In this document: positions 16,880 to 25,977 of the stretch, piece by piece | How the letters are laid out: the number at the start of each line of letters is the position of its first letter | Numbering within the stretch: the first letter of the stretch is position 1 | From: Candidatus Fermentibacter sp. | GTDB lineage: Bacteria > Fermentibacterota > Fermentibacteria > Fermentibacterales > Fermentibacteraceae | NCBI GenBank assembly: GCA_030373045.1 | Contig: JAUCPW010000004.1 | Location: 62,001 to 126,000, forward strand | Length of the DNA stretch: 64,000 nt | Reading direction: 5' to 3' | The notes under the pieces: model-generated | What the model was told of the DNA's origin: nothing | Seen by the model: the letters and a program-made list of their open reading frames with translations, nothing else | The model's database searches: none | Translations under genes and position numbers: made by a program

Positions 16880-18238
16880 CTATCTGATCAGAACGACCCT
16901 TGCGGTAGCAGATGAAGCCCCGGCCTGGAGCCGGCATAGGTAGACGCTGGAAGGAAGGTCGGATGCATAGAAGACTATTGCCTGAGGATCCGTGTCGAAC
17001 TCCCCGTCGGCGAGTGTCTCGACGAGCCTGCCTGCTGCATCGAAGACCTGCAACTCGGCAATGCCGGGCTCGGGAAGCTGGAAGATCACCGCAGTCATTG
17101 ACGAGAATGGATTCGGGAAGGACGCAAGAGTGGCATCTCCGACTGGAGGGGCTGGCTCCTCGGTTACGCCTACCCAGTAGAAGGCTCCCTGGCCACCGTA
17201 CGCACCCATGTCGTTACGTACTGTTCCAAGGGCAGGCCAGAGAGCATAGCCGGGATTGGCCGGGTCCTCTGGATCGTAGTACGCCGGGGATGGATCTCCG
17301 GCATCGATGCAGGGAGACGTCTCCGTATCGAGGTGGTAGTCGCTCATGGGGCCGGCGAAGAACAGAGGATTGGCGTCTATGTTGCCTTCACCCCATACAA
17401 GCTGCCCTCCACCCCAGACGTCGATCGAATCCTGGCCTCCTCCGATATCGGACCAGGCGATATCCAAAGTACCTTCCTCTACTGTGGCCTCGTCGTAGAG
17501 GTTGCCCCAGAGGATGCAGTTGCGGACTGTGACATAGGTGTCGGAATCGTAGTACAGGTGGAACGCCCCGCCCCACAGGTCGACGATCGTGTTGTAGACG
17601 ATGGTGTCATTGGTGAAGACAGGATGACCACCTCCGCTACATGTCACCCCGGCCCCACAAAATGACACGTTGCACGCAATGACGTTGTTGTGTATCTGAG
17701 CAGATCCGTAGTTGCAGAAGATGCCCCCTCCGAAGGCCGAGTAGGACCCACCGATAGCGTTGTTGTTCAGAATCAGGTTGTTCTCGATGACCGGAGACGG
17801 GCCTGACACGTAGATGCCAGCGCCGTAGATGGCTCCCGAGTTATCTATGATGACATTGCCTCTGACGATGGGTGAGCAGTTTTCTATGTAGACACCCCTG
17901 CCACCATCGGAGATTTCAAAACCCTCGAGGACTGCACTGGAGGTCTCTCCATTCATGATCTGCACATTTCCATAAGATGAATAGAGGGGACCCCGTCCGA
18001 TCGAAGTGCAGCCAGGTCCCTGCTCACTAGTGACAACAATGCCCTTCCCAAGGAAATCGATGCCATGGTAGCTGCCCGGGCCTACGAGAACGGTATCGCC
18101 ATCTACGGCGGAGTCGATCGCATCCTGTATCGATGGATACTCGGCCGGCACATGGAGAGTTGTTGCGATCGCAGCAGATGCGATCAGCAGGCAGGCAGCG
18201 GCAAACCTCACGGCAGCCTCCAAGCGGAGGCAGTTCAT
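16880..18238 (-). CDS. Secreted right-handed beta-helix protein with T9SS sorting domain
   Basis: A 452-residue protein with signal peptide (FAAACLLIASAAIA) and the start of a parallel beta-helix domain (HVPAEYPSIQDAIDSAVDGDTVLV). Repeated rungs follow, such as GVYIENCSPIVRGNVI and SGPSPVIENNLILNNNA. A CIDAGDPSPAYYDP stretch follows, common in this class. The last ~80 residues are the T9SS domain (ASFPNPFSSMTAVIF, VFDAAGRLVETL, SVYLCRL, RVVLIR), which here lacks the WDG motif seen in its relatives. The family includes polysaccharide lyases and adhesins; no catalytic triad could be assigned. Confidence 0.83.
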   Translation of the reverse strand: MNCLRLEAAVRFAAACLLIASAAIATTLHVPAEYPSIQDAIDSAVDGDTVLVGPGSYHGIDFLGKGIVVTSEQGPGCTSIGRGPLYSSYGNVQIMNGETSSAVLEGFEISDGGRGVYIENCSPIVRGNVIIDNSGAIYGAGIYVSGPSPVIENNLILNNNAIGGSYSAFGGGIFCNYGSAQIHNNVIACNVSFCGAGVTCSGGGHPVFTNDTIVYNTIVDLWGGAFHLYYDSDTYVTVRNCILWGNLYDEATVEEGTLDIAWSDIGGGQDSIDVWGGGQLVWGEGNIDANPLFFAGPMSDYHLDTETSPCIDAGDPSPAYYDPEDPANPGYALWPALGTVRNDMGAYGGQGAFYWVGVTEEPAPPVGDATLASFPNPFSSMTAVIFQLPEPGIAELQVFDAAGRLVETLADGEFDTDPQAIVFYASDLPSSVYLCRLQAGASSATARVVLIR

Positions 18239-18354
18239 GCCATCCGCTTATCAAGGATGCCCACGTTACAGACCGGCGTCAATGTGAATGAACATCGGGT
18301 TTCATCGCAGTGCGCAGCATCGGCATAATCTGTTGGTTGACAGTGGATAGGACG

Positions 18355-18430
18355 TGGCTCCCCGGCGAGGACTTGAACCTCGAACCTAGTGGTTAACAGC
18401 CACCCGCTCTGCCGATTGAGCTACCGGGGA
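18355..18430 (-). tRNA. tRNA-Asn (anticodon GTT)
   Basis: A 76-base cloverleaf on the minus strand. The acceptor arms TCCCCGG and CCGGGGA pair fully, the D-arm is AGCTCAATCGGCAGAGC, the anticodon loop is CTGTTAA with GTT, and the T-loop is GTTCAAGTC. The 3' CCA is encoded (18355-18357). It lies between the beta-helix and M28 peptidase genes. Confidence 0.96.
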
Positions 18431-18435
18431 ACCGT

Positions 18436-18468
18436 GAGGCCCGGCGAAGATAGGACCCGCCGGGCCTC
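18436..18468 (-). other. Perfect 11-bp inverted repeat around the tRNA-Asn -10 box
   Basis: GAGGCCCGGCG and CGCCGGGCCTC flank an 11-base loop. It could act as a terminator-like hairpin after the M28 peptidase gene, though no T-run follows, or as an operator for the tRNA promoter, whose -10 lies in the loop. Confidence 0.55.
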
Positions 18469-18475
18469 CCGTCAA
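18447..18475 (-). promoter_or_regulatory. Sigma-70 type promoter of tRNA-Asn
   Basis: TTGACG (18470-18475), a 17-base spacer and TATCTT (18447-18452) on the minus strand. Transcription would start about 10 bases before the mature tRNA. Confidence 0.55.
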
Positions 18476-18494
18476 CCAGAAGAACGCCGATTGG

Positions 18495-19697
18495 TCAGTC
18501 CAGCCGCACGATCCTGCAGCTCCCGGAGAGACCTCCCGCCAGGACCCTGACGATGTATGCGCCGTCCGGCACATCACGGCCCCCGGAATCCCTTCCGTCC
18601 CAGCAGCACGAGCCCCCTTCGGCCGTCGCGATTCGACGGACGAGCCTGCCGCTGGTGTCGTAGATCTCGAAGAGGGCGGGCGCCGGCACGCCCGATACCG
18701 ACAGGAGCACCGGCCCGTCGAAGGGATTCTCCGATGGCGAGATGTGGATCACTCCATCGGGCGGGAGCTGTCCATCCCCGATCCCTTGCGGTAAGGGTAC
18801 GGCCAGAGTGGCGACCGAGCCGGCGGCCAGCCTCACGGCATTCGTCCCGAACGGGAAGTAGGGCATGTAGTTGAGGAGGACGTCCTCGAAGGAGTGTATG
18901 TAGATGGATGTCTCCTTCTCGATGAGGAGGACGGCAGGGTATCCCAGCTCGGTGAACGACGAATGATCGGAAGAGCCGCACATGTAGGTCACCTTGAGCA
19001 ACTCCATGTCAGGGACATAGTTCGAGGCGCAATCCACGACAGTCGCAGCAAGGCCGTTGCAGAAGCTCGAATCGGCGCCTATCAGCAGCGTGTCCTCCAG
19101 CCAGAGCGGGGAATAGAGAACCATGTCGAGATCGATGACACCCACGATCTGGTCCCCGGCCTGGAGGCATTGCTGCGCGTAGTACTCGCTGCCCTGATGC
19201 CCGAGCTCCTCGGCTCCGTAGAAGACGAACCTGATCGTCTTCTCGAAGCCCGTCTGGGACAGCACCCTGGCAACCTCGAGCACGGCAGCGCAGCCGCTTG
19301 CATCGTCATCCGCACCGGGGGCATAGGCGAGAGGGAGATCGGAGTCGCTGTCGAGATGTGCGCAGACGATCAGGATCTGCTCCGGATCGAACTGGCCCGG
19401 ATACTCGCCTATCACGTTCCAGCAGGACAGGCGGGGATCCGAGTCCTGCAGCTGGAACTCCTGGAGATATGCGGCATAGCCATACGACTCCAGGACGGCC
19501 TCGACATGCTGGCAAGCCTCGAGGTACCCGGGCGCCTCGGAGAATCTGGTTCCGAAGTCCTCCAGATCCTGGACAGCGGCCTTGAACTGCTCCTCGTCGA
19601 CCGCATCGACGAGTGCGGCAACGGCAGGATCCCATTCCAGGCCCTCGACCGCCGACGACAGCAGAGCGACGATCAGTGCAGGCAGTATGCGGTTCAC
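18495..19697 (-). CDS. Secreted M28-family metallopeptidase with T9SS sorting domain
   Basis: A ~400-residue exported aminopeptidase-like protein. The GTG at 19697 begins a signal peptide (MNRILPALIVALLSSAVEG) and overlaps the stop of the FG-GAP gene by GTGA. All expected zinc ligands are visible in order: CAHLDSDSD, PGADDDASGCAAVLEVARVL, YGAEELGHQGSEYY, GVIDLDMV and SSDHSSFTELGYPAV. The last ~80 residues are a T9SS domain (SPSENPFDGPVLL, IYDTSGRLVRRI, CCWDGRDSGGRDVPDGAY, CRIVRLD). It probably trims peptides at the cell surface and is coupled to the gene before it. Confidence 0.9.
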   Translation of the reverse strand: MNRILPALIVALLSSAVEGLEWDPAVAALVDAVDEEQFKAAVQDLEDFGTRFSEAPGYLEACQHVEAVLESYGYAAYLQEFQLQDSDPRLSCWNVIGEYPGQFDPEQILIVCAHLDSDSDLPLAYAPGADDDASGCAAVLEVARVLSQTGFEKTIRFVFYGAEELGHQGSEYYAQQCLQAGDQIVGVIDLDMVLYSPLWLEDTLLIGADSSFCNGLAATVVDCASNYVPDMELLKVTYMCGSSDHSSFTELGYPAVLLIEKETSIYIHSFEDVLLNYMPYFPFGTNAVRLAAGSVATLAVPLPQGIGDGQLPPDGVIHISPSENPFDGPVLLSVSGVPAPALFEIYDTSGRLVRRIATAEGGSCCWDGRDSGGRDVPDGAYIVRVLAGGLSGSCRIVRLD

Positions 19698-21479
19698 AGT
19701 GTCACCAGCCTGCTGCTGAGGATGCTGCCGTCGGGGAGCGAGATCCGGAGCAGATAGATCCCCGGAGGTCCCGTCTCGATCGTCCTGGTCAGGACGGCCC
19801 CCTCGAACTGCACGGGCTCGGCGCTGACCACCCTGCCGCAGATGTCCAGGATCCTCACTTCCCCTGCCCCGATGCCCGGGGTATCGATGGATATCTGCCT
19901 GAAGCACCCGCGGGAGGGATTGGGGAAAGTACAGGAGGAGCCTTCGCCCTCCGGGCCGGACACACCCAGGGGATTTCATGTCAGATATCTCTTCCATCAC
20001 CGGCTGGATCCCCGGTTGATCCGATGTCATGCAGAACCGGTACTGGACGTACCTGCATCCGTCCGGGACAGCTCCACCGATCTCCCCCGGCGCGATGAAC
20101 GGCTCCGACCACGATCCCATCTCTTCGGGATCATTCGACGCACGCAGCTGGACCGCCAGGAAGGCACCCGAAGGGACCTCCGCGGTCCAGCTTACGCTGC
20201 CCCATTCCGCCTGGCACTGCGTATCGAGCACCCTCGAAGTCAGATAGCTCTCTTCGAGAGGCGACGGGCTCGCACAGGAACCGACGATCGCGAATTCCTG
20301 CGTCTCGGAAGTCGCCAGGAAGTCGGCAATGCCATCTCCGTCGATATCCGAGACATCCAGGCATGATGCCCCATAGAAGCCGGTGAGCAATTCCTGCGAG
20401 GTCCAGACCTGGCCAGTCCTCTCGAGCCAGAGGATCGTGCCCGTGGACATGCACGATACGAGCGCGTCGAAGAATGGATCGCCGTCTACATCCGAGATCC
20501 GCACGAAGGAAGGCATCGGAAGTGAAGTGCAGATCGCCGTCTCGCTCCACGACAGGCCCGATCCGTCGTTGTTCTCGAGGAGCAGGACGGACGCTCCGCC
20601 GGTCGCGGCCACGAGGATGTCCATGTCGCCGTCCCCGTCTACATCACCGGCATCGCAGCACCTGGGCGACTTGATCGGGAATGGGATCTCGTGCAGCTGC
20701 CATCCGGTTCCGGAACCGCCGACGTTGTCCCACCAGCAGATCCGGTCCTGGAGGTAATTGACGCATACCAAGTCGATCGAGCCGTCTCCATCGACATCCG
20801 AGGCACGGGGGTTCCTGAATCCGATAACGCCGACACAGACATCGACCGGGTTCCATGAACCGCCCTCCCCGTCGGTGTTGAGGCATGCCATCACCAGCCC
20901 GGGGGCGTAGTTGCAGGCCACCACGTCAGCGTCGCCGTCGGCGTCGATGTCGGCCGGCAGCACGCCGCTCAGTGAGGGGAAGAGGTCCGGAACGATGGTG
21001 CTCTTCTGCCAGTTCATTCCCGATCCGTCAGAGTTCCTGCTGAGCTCCAGTTCATCATCCAAGTTGCCGGTTACGAGGTCCGTGTCGCCATCGCCATCCA
21101 TGTCGGCAAGACCCGACAGTCTGCTCTTCGCTCCGCACGTACTGCCGTACGAGAATCCCTCCGGGGAGGAGAGATTGCGGAACCACCGTACGGGAGCGTT
21201 TGTGCTCATGATGACGGCGTCGGGATACCCATTGCCATCGATGTCGGCCAGCCCTCCGGACGGGTGTGGCGATCCAGTGAAGTTGCTCGAGAGATATGTC
21301 ACCGGAGAGATCCCCACCTCTCCCGGGGCCGAGATGAAGTTCATGCCGCATGCGCCGAGAAACGTGTTGGTCCAGCTCGTGACGGTGCTCGACTGCATGC
21401 CCCCGGACCAGTCGGTCTGCATTGCAGTGTCGGCGGAGACGGCCTGCGTGACCAGCAGAGCGATCACGTAAATCCTCAA
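19694..21479 (-). CDS. Secreted FG-GAP/VCBS repeat protein with T9SS domain, frameshifted
   Basis: It starts at a TTG (21479) after GAGGAGGTG with signal peptide LRIYVIALLVTQAVSA. About seven FG-GAP-type repeats follow, with Ca-binding loops such as DIDGNGYPDAV, DMDGDGDTDLV and DIDADGDADVV, which form a seven-bladed integrin-like propeller. The frame shifts by one base near 19970-19980, at a CCCCTGGG run. In the restored frame the protein ends with a T9SS domain (CTFPNPSRGCF, ILDICGRVV, PPGIYLLRI, LVTL) whose TGA overlaps the M28 start. An inserted base or a sequencing error are both possible. Confidence 0.75.
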
Positions 21480-21514
21480 GGGCACCTCCTCGTGGGAGTA
21501 CCTGCATGCATAGA

Positions 21515-21543
21515 ACAATACTCCCTGGATCGGGATGCGCCAA
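21515..21543 (-). promoter_or_regulatory. Possible sigma-70 promoter for the FG-GAP/M28 operon
   Basis: TTGGCG (21538-21543), a 17-base spacer and TATTGT (21515-21520) on the minus strand, about 36 bases before the TTG start. Confidence 0.35.
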
Positions 21544-21702
21544 TCGACATCCATGCGATGTGATCAGGAATGCAGGACACAAGCTGACACGATCCCGATC
21601 GGGCAGGGATGTGCCCTTTCCGGATGTTCGAGGATCGATGCCGGCGTACCGGCCGCCCCGGAATCCCCGGAGCAGGCGACTACAGGAAAGGGTACCGGCT
21701 CG

Positions 21703-22542
21703 TCATACCGAGGCCTGTTCTGCGCCCGCCAGCGGCAGTCGCACCGTCATCACGGAACCATGACCCTCTTCGCTCTCGGCGGAGATGGTTCCTCCGTGTC
21801 GCTCGACGATCTGGCGCACGAGAGACAGGCCCAGACCGAGCCCGCCGTCGGGATTCCGGCGCGCCTGCCTGCCCCGGTAGAGGAAGTCGAAGATGTGGGG
21901 CAGGTCATCGGCGGGTATCCCGATGCCGTCGTCGGCCACGGTAACGACGGCCATGCCGTCGGTCCCGGCGACAGTCAGATCGATCCTGCCGCCCTCCGAT
22001 CCGTACTTGAAGGCGTTCATCACGAGATTTGTAACGACGCGCCTGAGGAAGCTAGGAGAGCCCATGACGGTCACGGGTTCGGACGGGATCGTACCCGTCA
22101 GGGTCCTGCCCTTCTGGGTGACGAGGGGTTCCCAGAGATGGATGATCCCGCTGCAGAGAGCAGCCAGGTCGATCTTCTCGGACTGCACCTCGTAGAGCTT
22201 CGATGCCAGCGTGCCCAGATCCAGGATGTCGTCCACGAGGGGAAGAAGCTCCTCCGCCCTCAGCCGTGCCTTCTGCACCATCTCCCGCGCGCGCACCGGC
22301 TCGGAGTCGAGATAGCTGTCGCTCACCGTGGACAGGAGCGCGATCATCGCCGAAAGAGGGCTCTTCAGCTCATGGCCGAGTATCCTGAGTATGTCGGCCG
22401 GGGACGGCTCGTCGCTCGACAGGAACTCGTCGAGCATGCCCCGCACCTCGGCGATCCCGGGCACCGAACCGCCGCAGCCCGCCTCGGCTTCTGCCAGCCT
22501 GTCCCGAGCCTGACCAAGGAGTTCCCATGGGTCGTCTCTCAT
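21703..22542 (-). CDS. Soluble sensor histidine kinase
   Basis: A ~279-residue kinase without membrane segments. The H-box is ILGHELKSPLSAM (His57). The ATPase domain has an N-box (RRVVTNLVMNAFKYGSEGG), G1 (VADDGIGIPADDLPHIF) and G2 (GGLGLGLSLVRQIVERHGG). The ~50 residues before the H-box are short and helical, with no PAS or GAF sensor. The second ATG of the tandem pair is chosen because GGAGG then sits five bases upstream. No response regulator is adjacent, so it is an orphan. It diverges from a glycosyltransferase gene. Confidence 0.87.
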   Translation of the reverse strand: MRDDPWELLGQARDRLAEAEAGCGGSVPGIAEVRGMLDEFLSSDEPSPADILRILGHELKSPLSAMIALLSTVSDSYLDSEPVRAREMVQKARLRAEELLPLVDDILDLGTLASKLYEVQSEKIDLAALCSGIIHLWEPLVTQKGRTLTGTIPSEPVTVMGSPSFLRRVVTNLVMNAFKYGSEGGRIDLTVAGTDGMAVVTVADDGIGIPADDLPHIFDFLYRGRQARRNPDGGLGLGLSLVRQIVERHGGTISAESEEGHGSVMTVRLPLAGAEQASV

Positions 22543-22602
22543 CATAGCCTCCCGACCTTGCACAATGGACTCATGGAGCTATTATCGTCATCGGAGGAGC
22601 AG

Positions 22603-23742
22603 ATGAGGATTCTCCTGATATCGACTTCCTTCCCCTCGCCCGATGCTGACGGCTCGGAAGCCGCCGGTTCGTTCGCCCTGGACTTCTCGACCTCCCTGTC
22701 CAGGAAGGCGGATGTTTCGGTGGTATGCCCTGCCCTGTCGCGGTCTCTGGAGAAAGGGCCGCCCGAAATACGGCGCTTCGCAGTGCCCCGGCTCCCGCTC
22801 GGCGACATCAAACCCTCTTCTCCGGCCTCCTGGCCGCGCATCGCCTCGGTTCTGTCGTCGGGTCAGAAGGCGGTCGATGCCGCAGTCGACGAATTCCAGC
22901 CGGACCACATCCTCGCACTCTGGGCACTCCCTTCGGGCTGGTGGGCAAGGAAGGCTGCCGGGCGCAGACGGATCGGATACAGCACCTGGTCGCTGGGCAG
23001 CGACATATGGTCACTCGGCCGCATCCCGTTCGTGAAGTCGGCCTTGAGATCAGTACTGGCCGGCTCGCAGTGCAGGTTCGCCGACGGGATCAGGCTTTGC
23101 TCCGATGTCGAGAAGATCTGCGGCAGGAAGTGCCTGTTCCTACCCAGCAGCAGAGATCTCGGCATCGATACCCCTCCCGCGAAGCGTTCCTCTCCGCCCT
23201 ACAGGCTCGCATTCCTCGGTCGCTGGCACAGGAACAAGGGCATCGACATCCTCATGGAAGTGCTTGATATGCTTACCGATGCAGATTGGCAGATGATCGA
23301 GGAGGTTCGTCTCTTCGGTGGCGGCCCGCTGTGTGATCTGGTGAACTCAAGCGCAGCCGGATTGCAGAGAGCGGGCAGACCTGTCAGAACCGGGGGTTAC
23401 ATCGGGAGGGCGGAGGCAGCCGACCTTCTCTGCTGGGCTGACTTTATCCTCATACCTTCGCGGATAGAGAGCATCCCTGTGATCTTGTCGGATGCACTGC
23501 AGTCACGCACGCCGCTGATAGTGAGTACAGCCGGCGATCTCGCCGAGCTGGTCGGCTCATCCCTGCTGGGAGTGGCGGCACACGGTGTCCCATCGCCAGA
23601 ATCGTTCATCACAGCTGTGCGAGAGGCGCTAGCTCTAGGTCCATCTACTTTCAGAGACGGGATCGAGAGGACTTCGGCATCGTTCGACCCCGACGGGGCA
23701 TCGGCCATGTTTCTTGAGGAGATTGCTACTTCCGGGCGATGA
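22603..23742 (+). CDS. GT4-family glycosyltransferase
   Basis: A 379-residue GT-B glycosyltransferase. It begins MRILLISTSFPSPDADGSE, with a glycine-rich loop AAGSFALDFS. The donor domain opens at LAFLGRWHRNKGIDILMEVL, then has VRLFGGGPLCDL. The E-x7-E-type region is PSRIESIPVILSDALQ. The start follows a GGAGGAG. It is the only plus-strand gene in this glycan block and runs 17 bases into the 3' end of the convergent methyltransferase gene. It probably builds the same surface glycan as its neighbours. Confidence 0.86.
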   Translation: MRILLISTSFPSPDADGSEAAGSFALDFSTSLSRKADVSVVCPALSRSLEKGPPEIRRFAVPRLPLGDIKPSSPASWPRIASVLSSGQKAVDAAVDEFQPDHILALWALPSGWWARKAAGRRRIGYSTWSLGSDIWSLGRIPFVKSALRSVLAGSQCRFADGIRLCSDVEKICGRKCLFLPSSRDLGIDTPPAKRSSPPYRLAFLGRWHRNKGIDILMEVLDMLTDADWQMIEEVRLFGGGPLCDLVNSSAAGLQRAGRPVRTGGYIGRAEAADLLCWADFILIPSRIESIPVILSDALQSRTPLIVSTAGDLAELVGSSLLGVAAHGVPSPESFITAVREALALGPSTFRDGIERTSASFDPDGASAMFLEEIATSGR

Positions 23743-24361
23743 AGAGGTGTCCGATCGTGCTCTCTGAATAGCTCCTGCCGAGTGACCGCTTCCTGGATGC
23801 AGTCCTGAAAAGTGACCTTATCGGGCTCGAAACGATTCCTGTAACAGGTCTGAGAGCCCTCAGCAGCCTCATGTCGAACCCCGTCATGAAACCGATCAGA
23901 ACCAGTAGATAGTCGCCCCATGGAGCGCAATGCACATCACGGAACCGGGACAAGAGTGCCATGAGTCCTGTCGAGGTGTACCTGGAATGATCGGACGGGC
24001 TGCCGTGGAAAGGATAGAGAAAAGGGACATACCCGATGAAGGCGCCTTTCGCCGACAGAGCCCCATGGATTTCTCTCACGGCCGCATGTGGATCCTCCAG
24101 ATGCTCCAGGACGGAGAAGCAGAGTATCGCATCGATCGAACCCGGCCTGAACGGCAGGAAATGGGCGTCGGCGACAATATCCGGATGCATGTCTGAACAC
24201 CTGTCCAGCGATAGAACGTTCCTGCATGCGTTACCGCCGATATTACCGGCAAGCCCGGATCCGTCCCCTCCCCCGACGTCCACTGCGATCGGTGCCGAAC
24301 CGACCAGCCGGGCTGCTTCGTTCAGCAACCTTCGGTAATCGTCCTGCCATCCGGCAACCAT
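23726..24361 (-). CDS. SAM-dependent methyltransferase (type 11)
   Basis: A 211-residue class I methyltransferase with motif I IAVDVGGGDGSGLAG, where the usual acidic-Gly-x-Gly pattern is GGGDG. The DAILCFSVLEHLEDPHAAVREIHGAL post-motif is typical of Methyltransf_11. The late PFLYPFHGSPSDHSRYT is common in methyltransferases of glycan clusters. It is the last of four minus-strand genes (ATP-grasp, UPF0104, two methyltransferases) with very short gaps, four bases from the preceding stop. Confidence 0.85.
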   Translation of the reverse strand: MVAGWQDDYRRLLNEAARLVGSAPIAVDVGGGDGSGLAGNIGGNACRNVLSLDRCSDMHPDIVADAHFLPFRPGSIDAILCFSVLEHLEDPHAAVREIHGALSAKGAFIGYVPFLYPFHGSPSDHSRYTSTGLMALLSRFRDVHCAPWGDYLLVLIGFMTGFDMRLLRALRPVTGIVSSPIRSLFRTASRKRSLGRSYSESTIGHLFIARK

Positions 24362-24365
24362 CCCG

Positions 24366-25100
24366 TCAGGCCCTTCGGAAAACGAACATGACGTTGCTGT
24401 ATCTCCATCTCGAAGCGCCTGATGAGCGGCTGCTCCTCTCCAGTTCGCGGGCAGCCATGCCGGCCGCCAGCCGCCGCGGGACCAGGCCGAGCTGCATCAG
24501 ATAGTCCGTGAGTCGCCGGGATACTCTCAGCGTGATCCTTTTCTGCAGACTGAGACCTTCCGCGGCAAAGATCCCCGAAACGACCTCCTCCGACACATAG
24601 TCTCCGTGTCCGGTTCTGATATTGTCCACGACAACGACATGCCCACCTGGCCGCATGTACCGGCCGATGCCCCTGATCGATTCGAGCTTCCCTACGAGGT
24701 GAAGAGGTCTCAGCAGGTTCTGGAGTACTGCGAGATCCGCCGAGCCGAACCTGACCGGGATGTCAGGCAGGGCAGCAGCGCAGTAGAGACCATCCCCCCT
24801 GGAGCTGGCGAACTTCAACAGGTCGAGATCGGGGTCGAAACCGACCGCCCGGTAACCGATGTTCTCGAAGATCTTCGACATCCTCCCCCAGCCGCACCCG
24901 ATATCGATAGCCAAACCCCCGGAGCCACGTGGGATATGCCTCAGGTAGGCTAGCTCCTGCACCATTGTGATGTAGTCGGTCTTCACGCCGAACACGTCGA
25001 AGGGATCGGCAAGATTCAGCCCGTTCTTGTCAAACCTTGGTCTTCGCAGCCCGAAACCTCCCCAGGCCCAGAAACACCAGGAACAGAAGGACGTCCACAC
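24366..25100 (-). CDS. SAM-dependent methyltransferase
   Basis: A class I methyltransferase: motif I LAIDIGCGWGRMSKIF, motif II AVGFDPDLDLLKFA, and ADLAVLQNLLRPLHLV as the post-motif segment. The extreme 5' part of the open frame (to GTG 25100) only overlaps the membrane-protein gene upstream. The conserved part seems to begin near RRPRFDKNGLNLADPFDVF, where no ATG exists. Possible true starts are GTG 24995 or a rare CTG at 25019, so the start is unsettled. It belongs to the same operon as its neighbours. Confidence 0.8.
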   Translation of the reverse strand: MWTSFCSWCFWAWGGFGLRRPRFDKNGLNLADPFDVFGVKTDYITMVQELAYLRHIPRGSGGLAIDIGCGWGRMSKIFENIGYRAVGFDPDLDLLKFASSRGDGLYCAAALPDIPVRFGSADLAVLQNLLRPLHLVGKLESIRGIGRYMRPGGHVVVVDNIRTGHGDYVSEEVVSGIFAAEGLSLQKRITLRVSRRLTDYLMQLGLVPRRLAAGMAARELERSSRSSGASRWRYSNVMFVFRRA

Positions 25101-25977
25101 ACATCAGCCACAATCTCACTATCACCGAGACGAGGACCAGTTCGTTGCGATTCGAGACGAAGCCTGCGGTCTCGAGGAACACCAGTTCCCTGATGCCTAT
25201 TCCTCCCGGAGTTATCAGCGCAAGATAACCAGCAAGCCACGAAACCGTATAGGTAGCACACATCTGCAACGCGTCCAGCCCGCTGGTATGAGCCCAGGAC
25301 TTTAGCAGGAAATGCCAGGCCAGGATGTAGAAAGCCCATCCGCTGACAGTCACGATGAACAGCAGCAGGCATTTCCCAGCCGGGAGACTTCTTCCGCTTA
25401 CCCCGTCGATTGCGGACCTTATTCTGGAGCCCTCGTGCAGGAGTTTTTCCGAGACCTTTCGGACAGGGAGGAGATAGTCGTTCCTGAACAGTACCAGGAT
25501 GATCAGAAAGAGAACCATAAGCAAACCCGGAACTGCGATCCCGGACCAGATAGGTGCCAGGATCAGGGCTGCGGACACCAGGAGGGCGGCCGTAGTGCTG
25601 AGGACCATCAGATCGATGTTGGACCTGACGAGCGGACCTGCTCCGACAGTTTCCTTCGCGGCATTGTACTGGTAGACGACACCCCAGAACCGGCCGGGAA
25701 GGTAGCGGACGATTTGCCCGGTAAAGAACAGCTCGAAGACGACGGGGAACGGTACTGCCTTCCCCTTCTGTGCCGACAGGAGTATCTGGAAGGATGCGGC
25801 GTTGTGAAGGGAGCCCACAGCGCAAAACAGGAATGAAAGCAGGAACATCACCGGCGATCCAGGAACAAGGGAGGCTTCAGTATCATCGACCGCATTCACG
25901 AAGAGCACACAGATCCAGGCAACAGCCATCAAGGCGAGAACAAGACCGGTGATCCGCCTCAACCTTCCGAGATTCAT
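25030..25977 (-). CDS. UPF0104/LPG-synthase-TM type membrane protein
   Basis: A ~315-residue integral membrane protein with about eight helices. The family hallmarks are present: GQIVRYLPGRFWGVVYQY (the G-R-x-W/G-G loop) and the late LALITPGGIGIRELVFL motif. Proteins of this group flip or transfer lipid-linked precursors in glycan and aminoacyl-lipid pathways. The ATG at 25977 overlaps the TGA of the ATP-grasp gene (ATGA). It may move the product of that ligase or of the local glycosyltransferases across the inner membrane; this is inferred from context. Confidence 0.83.
   Translation of the reverse strand: MNLGRLRRITGLVLALMAVAWICVLFVNAVDDTEASLVPGSPVMFLLSFLFCAVGSLHNAASFQILLSAQKGKAVPFPVVFELFFTGQIVRYLPGRFWGVVYQYNAAKETVGAGPLVRSNIDLMVLSTTAALLVSAALILAPIWSGIAVPGLLMVLFLIILVLFRNDYLLPVRKVSEKLLHEGSRIRSAIDGVSGRSLPAGKCLLLFIVTVSGWAFYILAWHFLLKSWAHTSGLDALQMCATYTVSWLAGYLALITPGGIGIRELVFLETAGFVSNRNELVLVSVIVRLWLMCVDVLLFLVFLGLGRFRAAKTKV

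Noticed and set aside
21535-22602. Upstream extension of the GT4 frame at 22603-23742
   Set aside because: It only mirrors the histidine kinase gene on the other strand. A GGAGGAG and a canonical N-terminus support 22603.
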